From the NCBI GenBank assembly GCA_031769625.1, contig JAUIMM010000211.1, forward strand, positions 9,257,001-9,321,000: a stretch of DNA of 64,000 nt, written 5' to 3'. Every line of letters starts with the position of its first letter. The first letter of the stretch is position 1. The translations under genes were made by a program, and so were the position numbers. The stretch is from Taudactylus pleione. Taxonomy: Eukaryota > Chordata > Amphibia > Anura > Myobatrachidae. Positions 44,319 to 54,038 of the stretch are shown here, one piece after another. Below the pieces are notes generated by a model that searched no databases, was not told where the DNA came from, and saw nothing but the letters and a program-made list of their open reading frames with translations.

Positions 44319-44796
44319 TGTATCTCAGCAGCTTCCTTTTTTTATTTTTTTTTTAGCCATAAAACAAACCCTGAAATATCCAAGCGGTCTCGGCTTCAAG
44401 GGGTTAATTTTAAGATGTTATAATTAACATATAATATAATGTCATTAAAATGATGTAATTCATATGCAGAATAGTGATTGCATTTATTGTTGTTGTCAAC
44501 ATCAGCCCCCACCACACACTTCCCCCTCTCCCCTTCCTCTGCCCCTCTGGAATATTAGGTCTATCTGCAACAAGCTGGGATACATAGCTCATTACTATTA
44601 TCCTTAACGTCCATAACCTCCTTAATGTCACCGAAACCTGTCTCTCCCCCTTTGACACCACTCCACCTGCAGTACCATCCTGTAGGAGTCTCTCTTTTCC
44701 CATCCCAGGCCTGGAGACAGACAAGGCATAAGTGTAGCATCCTACTTTCTTCCAAATGCATCTTTCAGTTTCTTCCGCAGAGCCCTAACAGAGCCC
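44319..44796. other. No gene recognised
   Basis: A 104-codon minus-strand frame (44410-44724) shows no family feature. Confidence 0.4.
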
Positions 44797-44799
44797 TAG

Positions 44800-44975
44800 G
44801 GGGTATATTTACTAAAGTGAGAGTTTTTAGAAGTGGAGATGTTGCCCATAGCAACCAATCAGATTCTAGCTATTATCTTCTAGAAGGTGCTAGTTAAATG
44901 TTCAGTAGAATCTGATTGGTTGCTATGGGCAACATCTCCTTTTCTAAAAACTGTCACTTTAGTAAATATACCTTC
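44800..44975. mobile_element. Foldback MITE, TTTACTAAA type, TSD TAG
   Basis: GGGGTATATTTACTAAAGTG versus CACTTTAGTAAATATACC. It shares GGTTGCTATGGGCAACATCT and GTGCTAGTTAAATGTT with the copy at 41838. TAG flanks both sides. Confidence 0.8.
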
Positions 44976-45304
44976 TAGTATCTATTTCCTCCTTCAAGGT
45001 CCATCTATCTCTTATATCCAATCCACCTTCCTGTTGCAGTCATCTAGCATTCTACCAGTCTTGTCTCCCAATTTATTAACGGTCATTCATATTTTTAGCC
45101 ACAACCAGTGGGGTATGTATTATTGGTGCAGGGGGTGAGGTGCACAAGGTCTAATTAGGCCCACACCCTGGCTCACAGCCATAGACTATACTTGCCTCTC
45201 CGCTGGCAGGTGCATAAATCACTGGGAAATGGCCAGAGTCTACTCGTTACAGGCAATAGGGGGAGAGGGGCACACAGGGACTGCACACAGACCCCTTCAC
45301 TCTT

Positions 45305-45640
45305 AGGGGGTCTATGTATAAAGCCTTAGAGATAAAGTACCAACTAATCAGCTCCTAACTGTAACTTTACAGACTGTGGGGTGCATTTATCAATGACTTT
45401 TATCATACGCAACAAGTTTGAAAAATTGCTGCATATGATAAATAGTGCTCCAGCCAATCAGCTCACAGTCATTTTTCAAACAGATGACAGTTGAGAGCTG
45501 ATTGGCTGGAGCACCATTTATCATATGCAGCGAGTTTTAAAACTTTTTGTATATAATAAAACTTGATAAACGGGGCCCTGCATTTGAAAAAATGACAGTC
45601 AGGAGCTGATTGGTTGGTACTTTATAAATAGACCCCAAAA
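45305..45640. mobile_element. Foldback MITE split by a second MITE
   Basis: GGGGTCTATGTATAAAGCCT … CCAACTAATCAGCTCCTAAC at the left pairs with CAGGAGCTGATTGGTTGGTA … CTTTATAAATAGACCCC at the right. The middle is interrupted by the inner element at about 45378-45583. Confidence 0.7.
45378..45583. mobile_element. Inner foldback MITE
   Basis: TTTATCAATGACTTTTATCA at the left, TAATAAAACTTGATAAACGG at the right; centre GGTGCTCC/GCTCCAGCCAATCAGCTC arms. Related to 49479-49680. Confidence 0.7.
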
Positions 45641-45644
45641 TCTT

Positions 45645-46275
45645 TCCCTTGTGGGGGAGGAACCCCTTGATTCTTTAAGACCATGTGATGGATAATTTGG
45701 ATCCTCTAACTGCCTGCTCTACACGTTTTACGCTTCATGGTCACACAATAATGGAAATCTGTGAGCTCACAAGTGTTAGGTGTTACACAGATGAATTCTT
45801 CAAGTCACTTTTCTCCAAATGATATCATTATGGGAGGGTGCAGAGTTGGGGCTTGGTCCTTGGAGCCTTCATGCACCAGTCCAACACTTTGGTAAATAGG
45901 GTGATACCCTAAATTCGGCAAAATCACCCATTTAAATGTTTAGGGTTATTTGCTAAATATCCCCCATAATATCTGTTTTAGCATATTTCAGTGTTTTTAT
46001 GACATTAAGCAGCTTCTCCTTGTCTTTCCAGTACAATGAGCTTAATCTTCTGATGTGACATTTGCACACCGCTCATCTATGCAGTCTTTATCTGCTGGTT
46101 ATTACAGTTCTTGTATGACGTTCGTAGCTCTGAGCTTTCCAAGATGTAGATTATAATTGCCTACTATTGATGCCCTATCTGTATGCTAATGATGCTCCGT
46201 CATTAGCATACAAATAAGAAATGGCTTTAACAGTCTATACTTTGCTGAAAAAGTGAACCTGGGCAACAGTCAATG
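45645..46275. other. Repeat-poor stretch
   Basis: 45950-46245 is complex, AT-rich and not repeated elsewhere in the window. No frame is supported. Confidence 0.35.
46181..46211. promoter_or_regulatory. Inverted pair of octamer-like motifs
   Basis: GTATGCTAATGA and TCATTAGCATAC are perfect 12-bp inverted arms around TGCTCCG. Each arm holds ATGCTAAT/ATTAGCAT, which resembles the POU-factor octamer. Function is inferred only from the motif. Confidence 0.3.
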
Positions 46276-46392
46276 TCTCTGTACAGTGACATCGCTAGGG
46301 GGTGCAGGCCACAGCGAGTGACACCATCGGAGAGGGGGGCAACAAAATAGTACAGCTGCTCTTCTGCGAGGATGGTTCAATAAGTAAGGTAA

Positions 46393-46436
46393 AGCGCTGC
46401 GGAATATGTGTGCGCTATATAAATAACTGGTAATAA
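46393..46436 (-). mobile_element. 44-bp truncated SINE tail, TSD TAAGGTAA
   Basis: AGCGCTGCGGAATATGTGTG … GCGCTATATAAATAACTGG then TAATAA is the end of the amphibian SINE/LINE tail also seen at 8.6 kb. It is flanked by TAAGGTAA at 46385-46392 and 46437-46444, so it is an extremely 5'-truncated retroposition next to the mariner terminus. Confidence 0.75.
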
Positions 46437-46599
46437 TAAGGTAACAAGGCTTCTCATGTGTGTAATGTTCTCTATTTCATTCTAATTTCCCACCAGGCCA
46501 GAGCAGGTAGACCATGGCTTCCCCTCACGGCCATTAGACTGAGTCTCATATCAGTCATACTGTCCCCACATCAGCTGTGAGATGGCGGGGCTGGCGGAG

Positions 46600-47605
46600 A
46601 TATGGTCAAACATTGAGGTGTGTAGTGGGACCAGATTTCTGCATCTAAAGGGCTCATCAGCAGATGAAATTCATTGCTTACTCAAGGTTACGGTGATAAC
46701 GTCATGTCACAGAAACAGGTTTGGGTTCGGGGCACTGCCTTTGATAATGGCAGGACAGACGTTCAAGATGAGCAGTGATCCGGTCGGCCAAGCACACCCA
46801 CCACAGATGACAATTTGTGCCGCATTGAAGGTCTGATTGCGGAAGACAGAGGCATTAGAGTTAGTGATATTGCTGACAAACTTAACATCTCAGTAGGTCC
46901 TGTGCACAACATTGTTCATGAGCAACTGGGGTACAAGAAAAAGAGTTCACGCTGGGTACCGAAGCAACTCACAAGTTCACAAAGCCAATGGAATTGGATT
47001 GTCTTGACGTGGTACCATGAAGAGGGAGTGCAGTTCCTGCAGCGTATTGTTACAGGCGATGAAACGCGGGTGCATCATGTGACGCCAGAGATGAAGCAAG
47101 CGTCCATGACATGGAAACACGCATCGTCCTCACCTTCAAAGAAATTCTAAGTAACTCCATCAGCAAAAAAGGTCGCGGCGACTGTGTTTTGGGACCACAA
47201 GGGCGTGCTTCTTGTTGATTTCCTCACCAAGGAGAATACTGTGAATGCTGTCCGCTATTGTCACACATTGAGTCAGTTGCAGGGGGCAGTTCGTCGAATA
47301 AGTGGCCCAGGTTGCTGCGAACAGGCGCCGTATTGCTGCACGATAACGCCAGGCCAACCACACGCGTGGGTTTGTAATGGCGCTACCATTGGGATGTACT
47401 GGACCATCCTTCCTACAGCCCTGACTTGGCACTGAGTGATTTCCATCTCTTTGGACCATTGAAAAAACACCTGAGTGAAAGGTGATTCACAACTGACGGT
47501 TAAGTTCAGCAAGCCTCAATGTCCTGGCTTCAGGTGCTTCACACCTTGGCGTACCGTTCGAACAAATGCTTATACAAGTATGGGGACTATGTGGAAATAT
47601 AATCT
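46600..47605 (+). pseudogene. Mariner transposase
   Basis: The start (46630-46836) reads RFLHLKGSSADEIHCLL, matching the N-terminal helix-turn-helix. The next frame (46815-47150) has CRIEGLIAEDRGIRVSDIAD, HNIVHEQLGYKKKSSRWVPK and IVTGDETRVHHVTPEMK, where TGDET carries the first catalytic Asp. Beyond 47150 further frames contain VLLHDNARPT (second Asp) and HPSYSPDLALSDFHLFGPLK (third Asp, D34D spacing expected), ending near YKYGDYVEI. A stop in the linker and at least three frame changes make it non-functional. The family cuts and pastes DNA at TA sites. Confidence 0.8.
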
Positions 47606-48092
47606 GTACCAAGGCCATACTATTGATAATACGTATATGTACAAGTTAAATAAATGTTAGCTTATTTATTGAACCACCCTCTTTTTTTGTGTCACCCCCT
47701 CGTGTGACCAAGCAGAGCTGCAGCGGTGAAGGGTGACACGTGCATGTGGGCATCATCCGCATTGTGCTGGGAGAGGCTGAGGGCTTCCCAGCAGCTCCTG
47801 GAGCACTGGGCAAGCCCCCAGTATGACGAGAATGACTGTGTGTTACGCCATCAAAATGGCACAAGTCCACGCCCCCTTTTGCTTGCGAGCGGTCTGGAGG
47901 TGCCGCACAAGGTGTCACCACCCTTTGTGACTCCTCTGTTTCTATGGTCTCTATTATGAAATAAATGGAAACATCCTGTGAAGTTTTTGCATAATATATA
48001 AATAAATACTAATAAAGGGACCTGGCACCTCAGTCTTCCTCCCGCTCCACCCCGAGTCCTGCCCCCCGTTCTGTCCTGCCCTGCCACCTTTC

Positions 48093-48369
48093 CAGGGCCG
48101 TAGCTAGGGTAGTGCGGCCGGTGCCATCGCACAGGGCACCACAGGTCAGGGGGCGCTGTTTGGGCTTGTCAAATTTCTGTTTATTATCATTCTTGCTTGT
48201 AGCTTCCTCTTATTTCATCCCTAGCATCTCCTGGCCTCCCCTATTTCTTCCCTGGCCCTTCCCCATGAAGCCATGGCCCTTTTTTGGGTGCATTATGTCC
48301 CTTTGAAAAATGAGGGGGGCGCCAATGCTCTTTCTGACACAGGGCACCAAAAGTCTAGTTACGGCTCTG
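48093..48369. mobile_element. Non-autonomous hAT, 277 bp, TSD CACCTTTC
   Basis: Starts CAGGGCCGTAGCTAGGGT and ends AGTCTAGTTACGGCTCTG. Perfect 8-bp TSD CACCTTTC at 48085-48092 and 48370-48377. It shares GTGCCATCGCACAG with the element at 30912. Confidence 0.9.
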
Positions 48370-48711
48370 CACCTTTCTATCTGCTGCTCCTCTCTGTCTA
48401 TGGTACTGCATTTGGTCTCTGCTAGCGTAGGTGTAGAGGAACATTTCACTGGATTCCTGAATGTTCTCGAAACGACTGGCTTGGGCTTAACAAGAACTAT
48501 TCTACAGGAAATAATTTGTCTTGGATCGTCTTGGCTTGGACTTGTTTAATTGTCATTGTCAGGGATATGACATGGGGGATAAAGAGTGCGATAAAAAGTC
48601 TTTAAAAAAATACTTTTTGCTTTTCATACCCCATGTGGACGCCATATTTGGAACCCATTGCCCAATGATCCTGGCACCTCTTGTACTGAAGCTGAACTCA
48701 TGTAAGGACTT
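48370..48711. other. No gene or repeat recognised
   Basis: No supported frame. Confidence 0.4.
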
Positions 48712-49261
48712 GGGCCCTCATTCAGAGCCGTACGCTCTGAGCAGAGCGCACGCTCTGAATGAGGGCCGTCCTCCATAACTATGGAGCGTCCTCCTGGACG
48801 CTCGTATAGCTGTGGGTCACCACCCACAGTCTATACGAGCGTGCAGTTTGATGGCCGCAATGGTCAGGACCAACGCGACCCTCGAAACCGCGAGCCGGAG
48901 CCTGCGGTTGAGGTTTTCAACCGCAAGGCCCGGAGTGATTTTGGCTCTATCAGAGCCAAAATCACTCCCACTGACATCACTAGTGATGTCAGTGGGCCGG
49001 CTTCTGACGGTAGGCGTTCCCTTAGGAACGCCCCCGTCAGGGAGGCACGCCCCTGGCACGCCCACCAAAGGGGGCGTGCTGTCAATCAACATCGACAGCA
49101 CGCCCCCTTTGATCAGACACAACGAGCGAAGGAAAGTCCTTCGCTCATCGCGTCTGGCTCATGCGCACGACGGAGCTCCCTCCGTCGTGCGCATGCTCAG
49201 TGCAGAACATCGACCCACTTGCGAGCGGACAGCCGCTCGCGAGTGGGTCTGAATCAGGCCC
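48712..49261 (+). mobile_element. Family-A hairpin-chain MITE
   Basis: About 550 bp, in the same order as the 11349 copy. It has at least ten consecutive stems: CGCTCTGAGCAGAGCG, GAGCGTCCTCCTGGACGCTC, CTGTGGGTCACCACCCACAG, GGTTGAGGTTTTCAACC, and GAGTGATTTTGGCTC…GAGCCAAAATCACTC. Then come ACATCACTAGTGATGT, GGCGTTCCCTTAGGAACGCC, GGCGTGCTGTC…GACAGCACGCC, GAGCGAAGGAAAGTCCTTCG, CGCACGACGGAGCTCCCTCC (paired with its CGTCGTGCG partner) and a GCGAGCGG…CCGCTCGC stem. Several stems differ completely from other copies. The TSD is unclear. Confidence 0.85.
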
Positions 49262-49478
49262 TTTATACTGTAGATCACTTGTTGCTTTTTGTAATAGGTG
49301 ATCAATACTATTTAAAAAGGTTACCCTGAATCTCCTTAATCTTACAGGGAAAAACTTGAAATTATAAAAGTTGTGAGATATAAATTACATGAAGTTTTTG
49401 ATGCAATAGTTGAGGTTTCTGAAGATACAGTAGTAAGGCAAACGCAAAAAAACCCAGCTAAAAAACAACCGAGTGAAT

Positions 49479-49680
49479 CTGATTTATCAACGACTTTTAT
49501 CATTCACAACAAGTGATAAAACTTGTTGCGTATGATAATGGTGCTCCAGCCAATCAGCTCCCAACTGTCATCTGTTAGAAAAGTGACAGTTGGGAGCTGA
49601 TTGGCTGGAGCACCATTATCATACACAGCAAGTGTTATCACTCATTGTGAATGATAAAAGTTGTTGACAAATAAGACCCC
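49479..49680. mobile_element. Foldback MITE (TTATCATTCACAACAAGTG type)
   Basis: ACGACTTTTATCATTCACAA pairs with TTGTGAATGATAAAAGTTGT, and AATGGTGCTCCAGCCAATCA with TGATTGGCTGGAGCACCATT. GAAT flanks both sides. Related to 45378-45583. Confidence 0.8.
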
Positions 49681-49689
49681 GAATCCCTT

Positions 49690-50454
49690 GCTAGAGAGAC
49701 ATCATCATATGAATTTTCACGTTCCCTTAGTAAATGGTTGGACACACTGGTAAAAGTAAACACCATGATGAAACTGTGACAAAGAAATGATATGCAGGTA
49801 GACTGAACTGCAACCCCGCTTGGACCCAATTTATGTCCTGGATAAAGGGTAATAGTTATACAGGATTCAAACCTGCAAACAGTTCAGCAAATAAAACCGC
49901 ACAAGCGTCTGCACAGAGACTGAGCGCGTGTGCGGCGTGACGTCATCACATCACGTTACGTGAGGCCCGTGTAGAACTGCTTAGATGCAGCAGGATGTCG
50001 GAGCCCAGGATGTTCTAACAAGTAGTGGTAGCCGTGGATGGTAATTACATTTATGGCAGTCTGGACCACCCCTTAGTTTCACCTATGCAAGTAAGTAACA
50101 AATGACACAGGGATACCAAAGGTTTAACAGCAGTAGGCAATCTTTGTGGAATATAGCAACCTGGAGCTTAAGGTAATGCTGGGCATTGTAGTGCGCCAGG
50201 TGTGAGCTGGGCAATTGCACTGGCGTATGGTAGCCCTTGTATCCTACTATATATCAGTGGTAGTATAGGGTACTTGGGTTTATGTTTGGGCACTGAAATG
50301 ACTCTGACGTTGGTGAGAGTCTCAGAGTCCATCCTGTACTAATGGATTCAATGGAGTAAAGGCACAGAGAGACACCGCATGTCAGAGGTCGGACAACTAC
50401 TGACTGACCTCCTGTAGGTCCTAGTGACTGCCGGCTCAGATTCCCATGCCTAAC
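49690..50454. other. No gene or repeat recognised
   Basis: No supported frame. Confidence 0.4.
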
Positions 50455-50665
50455 CCTTCCCCGCCCCCCCCCCCCCACCCGTGGCTAACACCTACCCGGC
50501 CCCCCTATACTTACAACCGGGATGCCGGCTGTCGGGATTCCGCTGTCGGCCTCTCCAGCCATGGCGGAATTCCGTTGACGGTCTTCTCGCGCTGATCGGG
50601 ATTACAGCCCTGGGATTTCGTCAGTCTGCATTTCGGCCGTCGGTAAATTAACCGCATACCCTGAA
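50455..50665. repeat. Fragment of the TTAGGG-rich element family
   Basis: CCCCGCCCCCCC and ACCTACCCGGCCCCCCTATA, then ACAACCGGGATGCCGGCTGT and CGGGATTCCGCTGTCGGC. It ends ATTAACCGCATACCCTG. Resembles the reverse orientation of the elements at 38.4 and 43.5 kb. Confidence 0.45.
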
Positions 50666-50669
50666 AAGG

Positions 50670-52279
50670 GCCTGTCAATCAGAATGCAGCATATAGGGCA
50701 CTGCGAGCGATGTCGAGACCTGCACTTGCGGCATCTGCATATTCGCAGATCTCAAACCATCGGACATGTGCGTTACCATCAAATTAACGTACTTCCTTCA
50801 ATCATGCCCTGTATCGCCTCTGCTAAAATAAAATCTGGAGCAGCGTCCAGCTGACCACTCATGTACCTCACTGTTAAGACAGCCCTGACTATGAATCACT
50901 GTAGGCGATACTGAATATTTAACACGGAACAGCAGCTTAAATCAAATAAATCAACTTTATCCGCCAGACCCTTGAAAGTCGTCTCTCCTCAACTTTTCAG
51001 AAAACATTACTTTAAGCCTCTATTATGCTTGGCTGAGTGACGGCATGTCACTGTACCTTAAGCATACAAATCCTTGAAACTTTCTATCAAAACTTCCCTG
51101 TCCTACTTATATGGAAAGCGGCTATGCAGTGACTGGATGATTTATTAGCTACTCTCCCAAGGACAAAGCTGCGATACTTGCTACGAAATGAGGCCACCTT
51201 CATAACACATTCTGTTTGGATAAGGGGGCGTCTGAGGAGTCAATTTTGTGCCAGCGCACGGTTAACAAGGAAGTAATGGCGACATCTCTTCAAATATATA
51301 TGTCGGCATATTCACATGCTGGAGGGACGCAGTCAGTCAAGTTTTGAGTGATGTGAAATGTGCCAGGAACACATCAAATTCCACATGGCTGTGTCTCGGA
51401 GACGGCATTAAGTATAACTATAAAATTGGCGATTGTCACGAGGCATCCGGGAACTCATAAATTATTCTCTGAGAAGTGAGTTTTCCCCGGGGCTTTGATT
51501 GTTAAAATCTAAGCCATAGCTGCCATTTATTCTGCTCATGGAGGTCTATATAATGTATATCGTTAGGTCAATGGAATGCATTGATCAAGGCTGAAGCACT
51601 TGCAGTAACAGAATTCAAAGGCAAAGATGCCCAGCTGCCCACATAGGCTGGTCACATCTGTTTCCTTGGTTATAGACAGGAGATAAAGAAGGCTTTCGGT
51701 GGACGGCTTGGCATGGGGAAGCGGACGGCGTGCCAGAGTGACACATATGAGATTACTTTCTGCTTATGCTAGGGAAGCACAGGCTCCCCTGTCAGTCTCA
51801 AACTCCTGTTTAATTCATTGATTTAATGGCATGGTCAAGCAAGCAAAAATGTTATAAAAAAAAAAAAAAGAGATTATACACCAATTATTTGTCCCAGCTG
51901 CATTACTATCAACTGCCAATGTTAGAGCATTTATAGGACTATATTGGCTATGCAGTATTAGGTCTGTAAAGGGGGAATTCTCTGCAATGGTCAGGCGATG
52001 GCACGTCGCAGCCAATGGGCCCCAAGAGAGGGGGTAGCTACAAAGTGCCCGGGCCTACCTGGTGACTCATGGTCTGACAAAGTGGTACAGCAATGCCCCC
52101 GACATGGTGTAGCCATGCAGCTTTCTGCAATGTGCCTCTATGATTTGAAATGGAGGCTCTAGCTCTCCCAATATTGCCAAATGGGTCTTCTGGCATATGC
52201 CCCCCGTGTGCTAATCCGAACCACACATTATTTATTAACACACAGTTGACATATGAGTTAATGTTCACACCAGCGGATG
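50670..52279. other. Repeat-poor stretch, candidate conserved non-coding block 51.12-51.73 kb
   Basis: About 600 bp of high complexity without any repeat seen elsewhere in the window, in the middle of an otherwise transposon-packed region. It includes GGCGATTGTCACGAGGCATC, AACTCATAAATTATTCTCTG and CTTTGATTGTTAAAATCTAA. No coding frame. Purely a candidate for regulatory conservation. Confidence 0.3.
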
Positions 52280-52287
52280 CCCTGAGA

Positions 52288-52463
52288 TAGGGGTGTAACT
52301 AGGTATTTGAAAGCCCCATAGCAAAAGTTTGTAAGGCCCCTATGTACCACCCAGTGGTGAAACGTATATTACACATGTAACTTTGACAAGGAAGATGGCC
52401 CCCCCCTCAGCCCTGGGCCCCATAGTAGCTGCACCCCTTGCACCTATGGTAGTTACACCCATG
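52288..52463. mobile_element. Non-autonomous hAT, 176 bp, TSD CCCTGAGA
   Basis: Starts TAGGGGTGTAACTAGG and ends GGTAGTTACACCCATG. Perfect 8-bp TSD CCCTGAGA at 52280-52287 and 52464-52471. Confidence 0.85.
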
Positions 52464-52574
52464 CCCTGAGACAATGAACAGCTCAGTTACTTAACCAGTG
52501 GAGTGATTTATTGATGTGACACTGTAACGTAGCATTTCACATGCAGATACACCCGCAGTCGCATACACAGAATA

Positions 52575-52830
52575 TATGCATGCCCGGGGACGGACAGGGT
52601 TGCTGAGCAGCCCTGGCAGTCCCCCTATGCAAAAGGTGCGTGGCCTCGCCTCATTGGGGCATGCCGTGAGTCACGGGGGCTTGGCCTCGTGGCACGCCCC
52701 TGTCTTTCACTATCCCAGCTAAGAAGAGCGCCGGGAGGCGGAGCTGCTCGGCCAGGGTTTGACGCCGGACCGTCCCATCTGGCCGTCGTCCCTTCAGGCA
52801 TTTGCCAGAAGTGGCAGGTGGGCCTTGGGT
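52575..52830. repeat. GGCAAATGCCAGAAGG repeat, copy 2
   Basis: Reverse complement of the blocks at 29685-29955: GAGCTGCTCGGCCAGGGTTT, GACGCCGGACCGTCCCATCT, AGGCATTTGCCAGAAGTGGC. Confidence 0.55.
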
Positions 52831-52839
52831 ATGTCGCAT

Positions 52840-53204
52840 ATCATTTTAATAAGCAGAAGCTGCTTGTGCATTCTATTCGCATCACTTTGCGAATAAGGCG
52901 CTCAGCGCTACAGAGTCACGGCATGGTGCGACTAGAAGGGCTGTTTAAGGTGCAAGGAGGCAGGATGTATGTGGGCACATCTGTAAACAGAAACAGTAAG
53001 AACGAAACAAGAACAAAGTGACTTACAGTACAGAACATTGCACGACATGGACAAGGTGTATAACCACTGCTGCATAGGCAGCACTTGTTGAAATATGAAG
53101 TGAGCTGCTGCACAGTCTCTATGATGCATCAATACATGTCTTCTGTGCATGTGCGGCGCCATCTTGTCACTATGAATGCGCGCCACAGTGGGGCATGGAC
53201 GTGT
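52840..53204. other. No gene or repeat recognised
   Basis: No supported frame. Confidence 0.4.
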
Positions 53205-53299
53205 CCCACATACAGAGGAGTAGCATGTGGCCAGGGTGCCCAGAGCACGAGCATGCTACCGCGCCCCCCCCCCCCAAAAAAGTGTGCGCTATATAATAT

Positions 53300-53450
53300 A
53301 ACTGCTACATACATACATACATACATACATACAGGGTCGCACATACATGCAAACATATTCAGGAATGGTCACACATCCATTCATACATACATACATACAT
53401 ACACTCAGACATACATACTTATGCAGGCAGGGTCACACATTCATACATAC
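53300..53450. repeat. CATA/GGGTCACA minisatellite, left part
   Basis: ACATACATACATACAGGGTC-type units. The array is continued at 60130-60530 on the other side of the LTR element. Confidence 0.85.
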
Positions 53451-53645
53451 TGTGATAACTTGGGGTAATTAGCTCAGTAGAGAGTGGATTGGTGCAGTGT
53501 TTAGGTGCTTAATGAGGGTCCACACATAGCTTTCAAGTAAATAAATGATACTTTACTTTCCATCATGGAAAGTCAGGAAACAAACAGAAAACAATAAACA
53601 ACCTAGTCCCTATTTAGGGCGCCTAACTCACTTCTTGAACCCTCT

Positions 53646-53951
53646 CTATAAGTGTGCAGCTAGTCTGCCAATATAGTCTCTCACAGTCTCTGTGCCTTCC
53701 CTGTGTCCTCCAGGTATACGGTAGGCCCTGGCTTCCTCAGCCTGCAGCCCCGCTGCTTCAATGTCACACAGTCTGAGAGGTTTATCGTCTCCCCTTGCCT
53801 CCTGCAAGGTCCAGACACAGGCCTCCTGGCTCCCAATGGCTCGTTTAGCTTCACTGAGCTCTCTGGCTGCTACAGTCTCACATAGACTGTTTGAAACAGC
53901 AGCCTGACTGTTCTGCCTTCTCATCAACCCACAACTGAGCTCTGTCCACAA
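53646..53951 (-). CDS. LTR-encoded open frame, 3' LTR copy
   Basis: 101 codons, including RRQNSQAAVSNSLCETVAAR, SEAKRAIGSQEACVWTLQEA and ETVRDYIGRLAAHL. The same frame is open in the other LTR. In this copy the upstream part (54030-53878) is in a different phase, so one indel near 53940 separates it from the frame entering from the internal region. I do not recognise the product. Confidence 0.3.
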   Translation of the reverse strand: MWTELSCGLMRRQNSQAAVSNSLCETVAARELSEAKRAIGSQEACVWTLQEARGDDKPLRLCDIEAAGLQAEEARAYRIPGGHREGTETVRDYIGRLAAHL

Positions 53952-54038
53952 GGCAGCCCTTACACAACTTCCCAGAATCCTTTTCTACTCTGTGTGGGCA
54001 GATCTCTCCTGCCCCACACAGAATCTGCTGCTCACCAG

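Larger units (their letters stand above)
46370..47679 (+). mobile_element. Decayed mariner transposon
   Basis: Terminal inverted repeats are GGATGGTTCAATAAGTAAG and CTTATTTATTGAACCACCC. The interior is a transposase pseudogene. The expected TA duplication is not visible. It lies within the hAT-like element, so it is the younger of the two. Confidence 0.8.
46284..47938. mobile_element. hAT-like GTGACACCATC element split by a mariner
   Basis: Left part CAGTGACATCGCTAGGGGGT … GAGTGACACCATCGGAG (46284-46369). The right part (47680-47938) has TTCCCAGCAGCTCCTGGAGC, a block also present in the copy at 62969. Flanks TCTCTGTA and TTTCTATG match at 5 of 8 positions. Confidence 0.6.

Noticed and set aside
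48781..49329. 182-codon frame and its overlaps
   Set aside because: Lies on the paired stems of a family-A element; similar frames recur in every copy only because the stems do.
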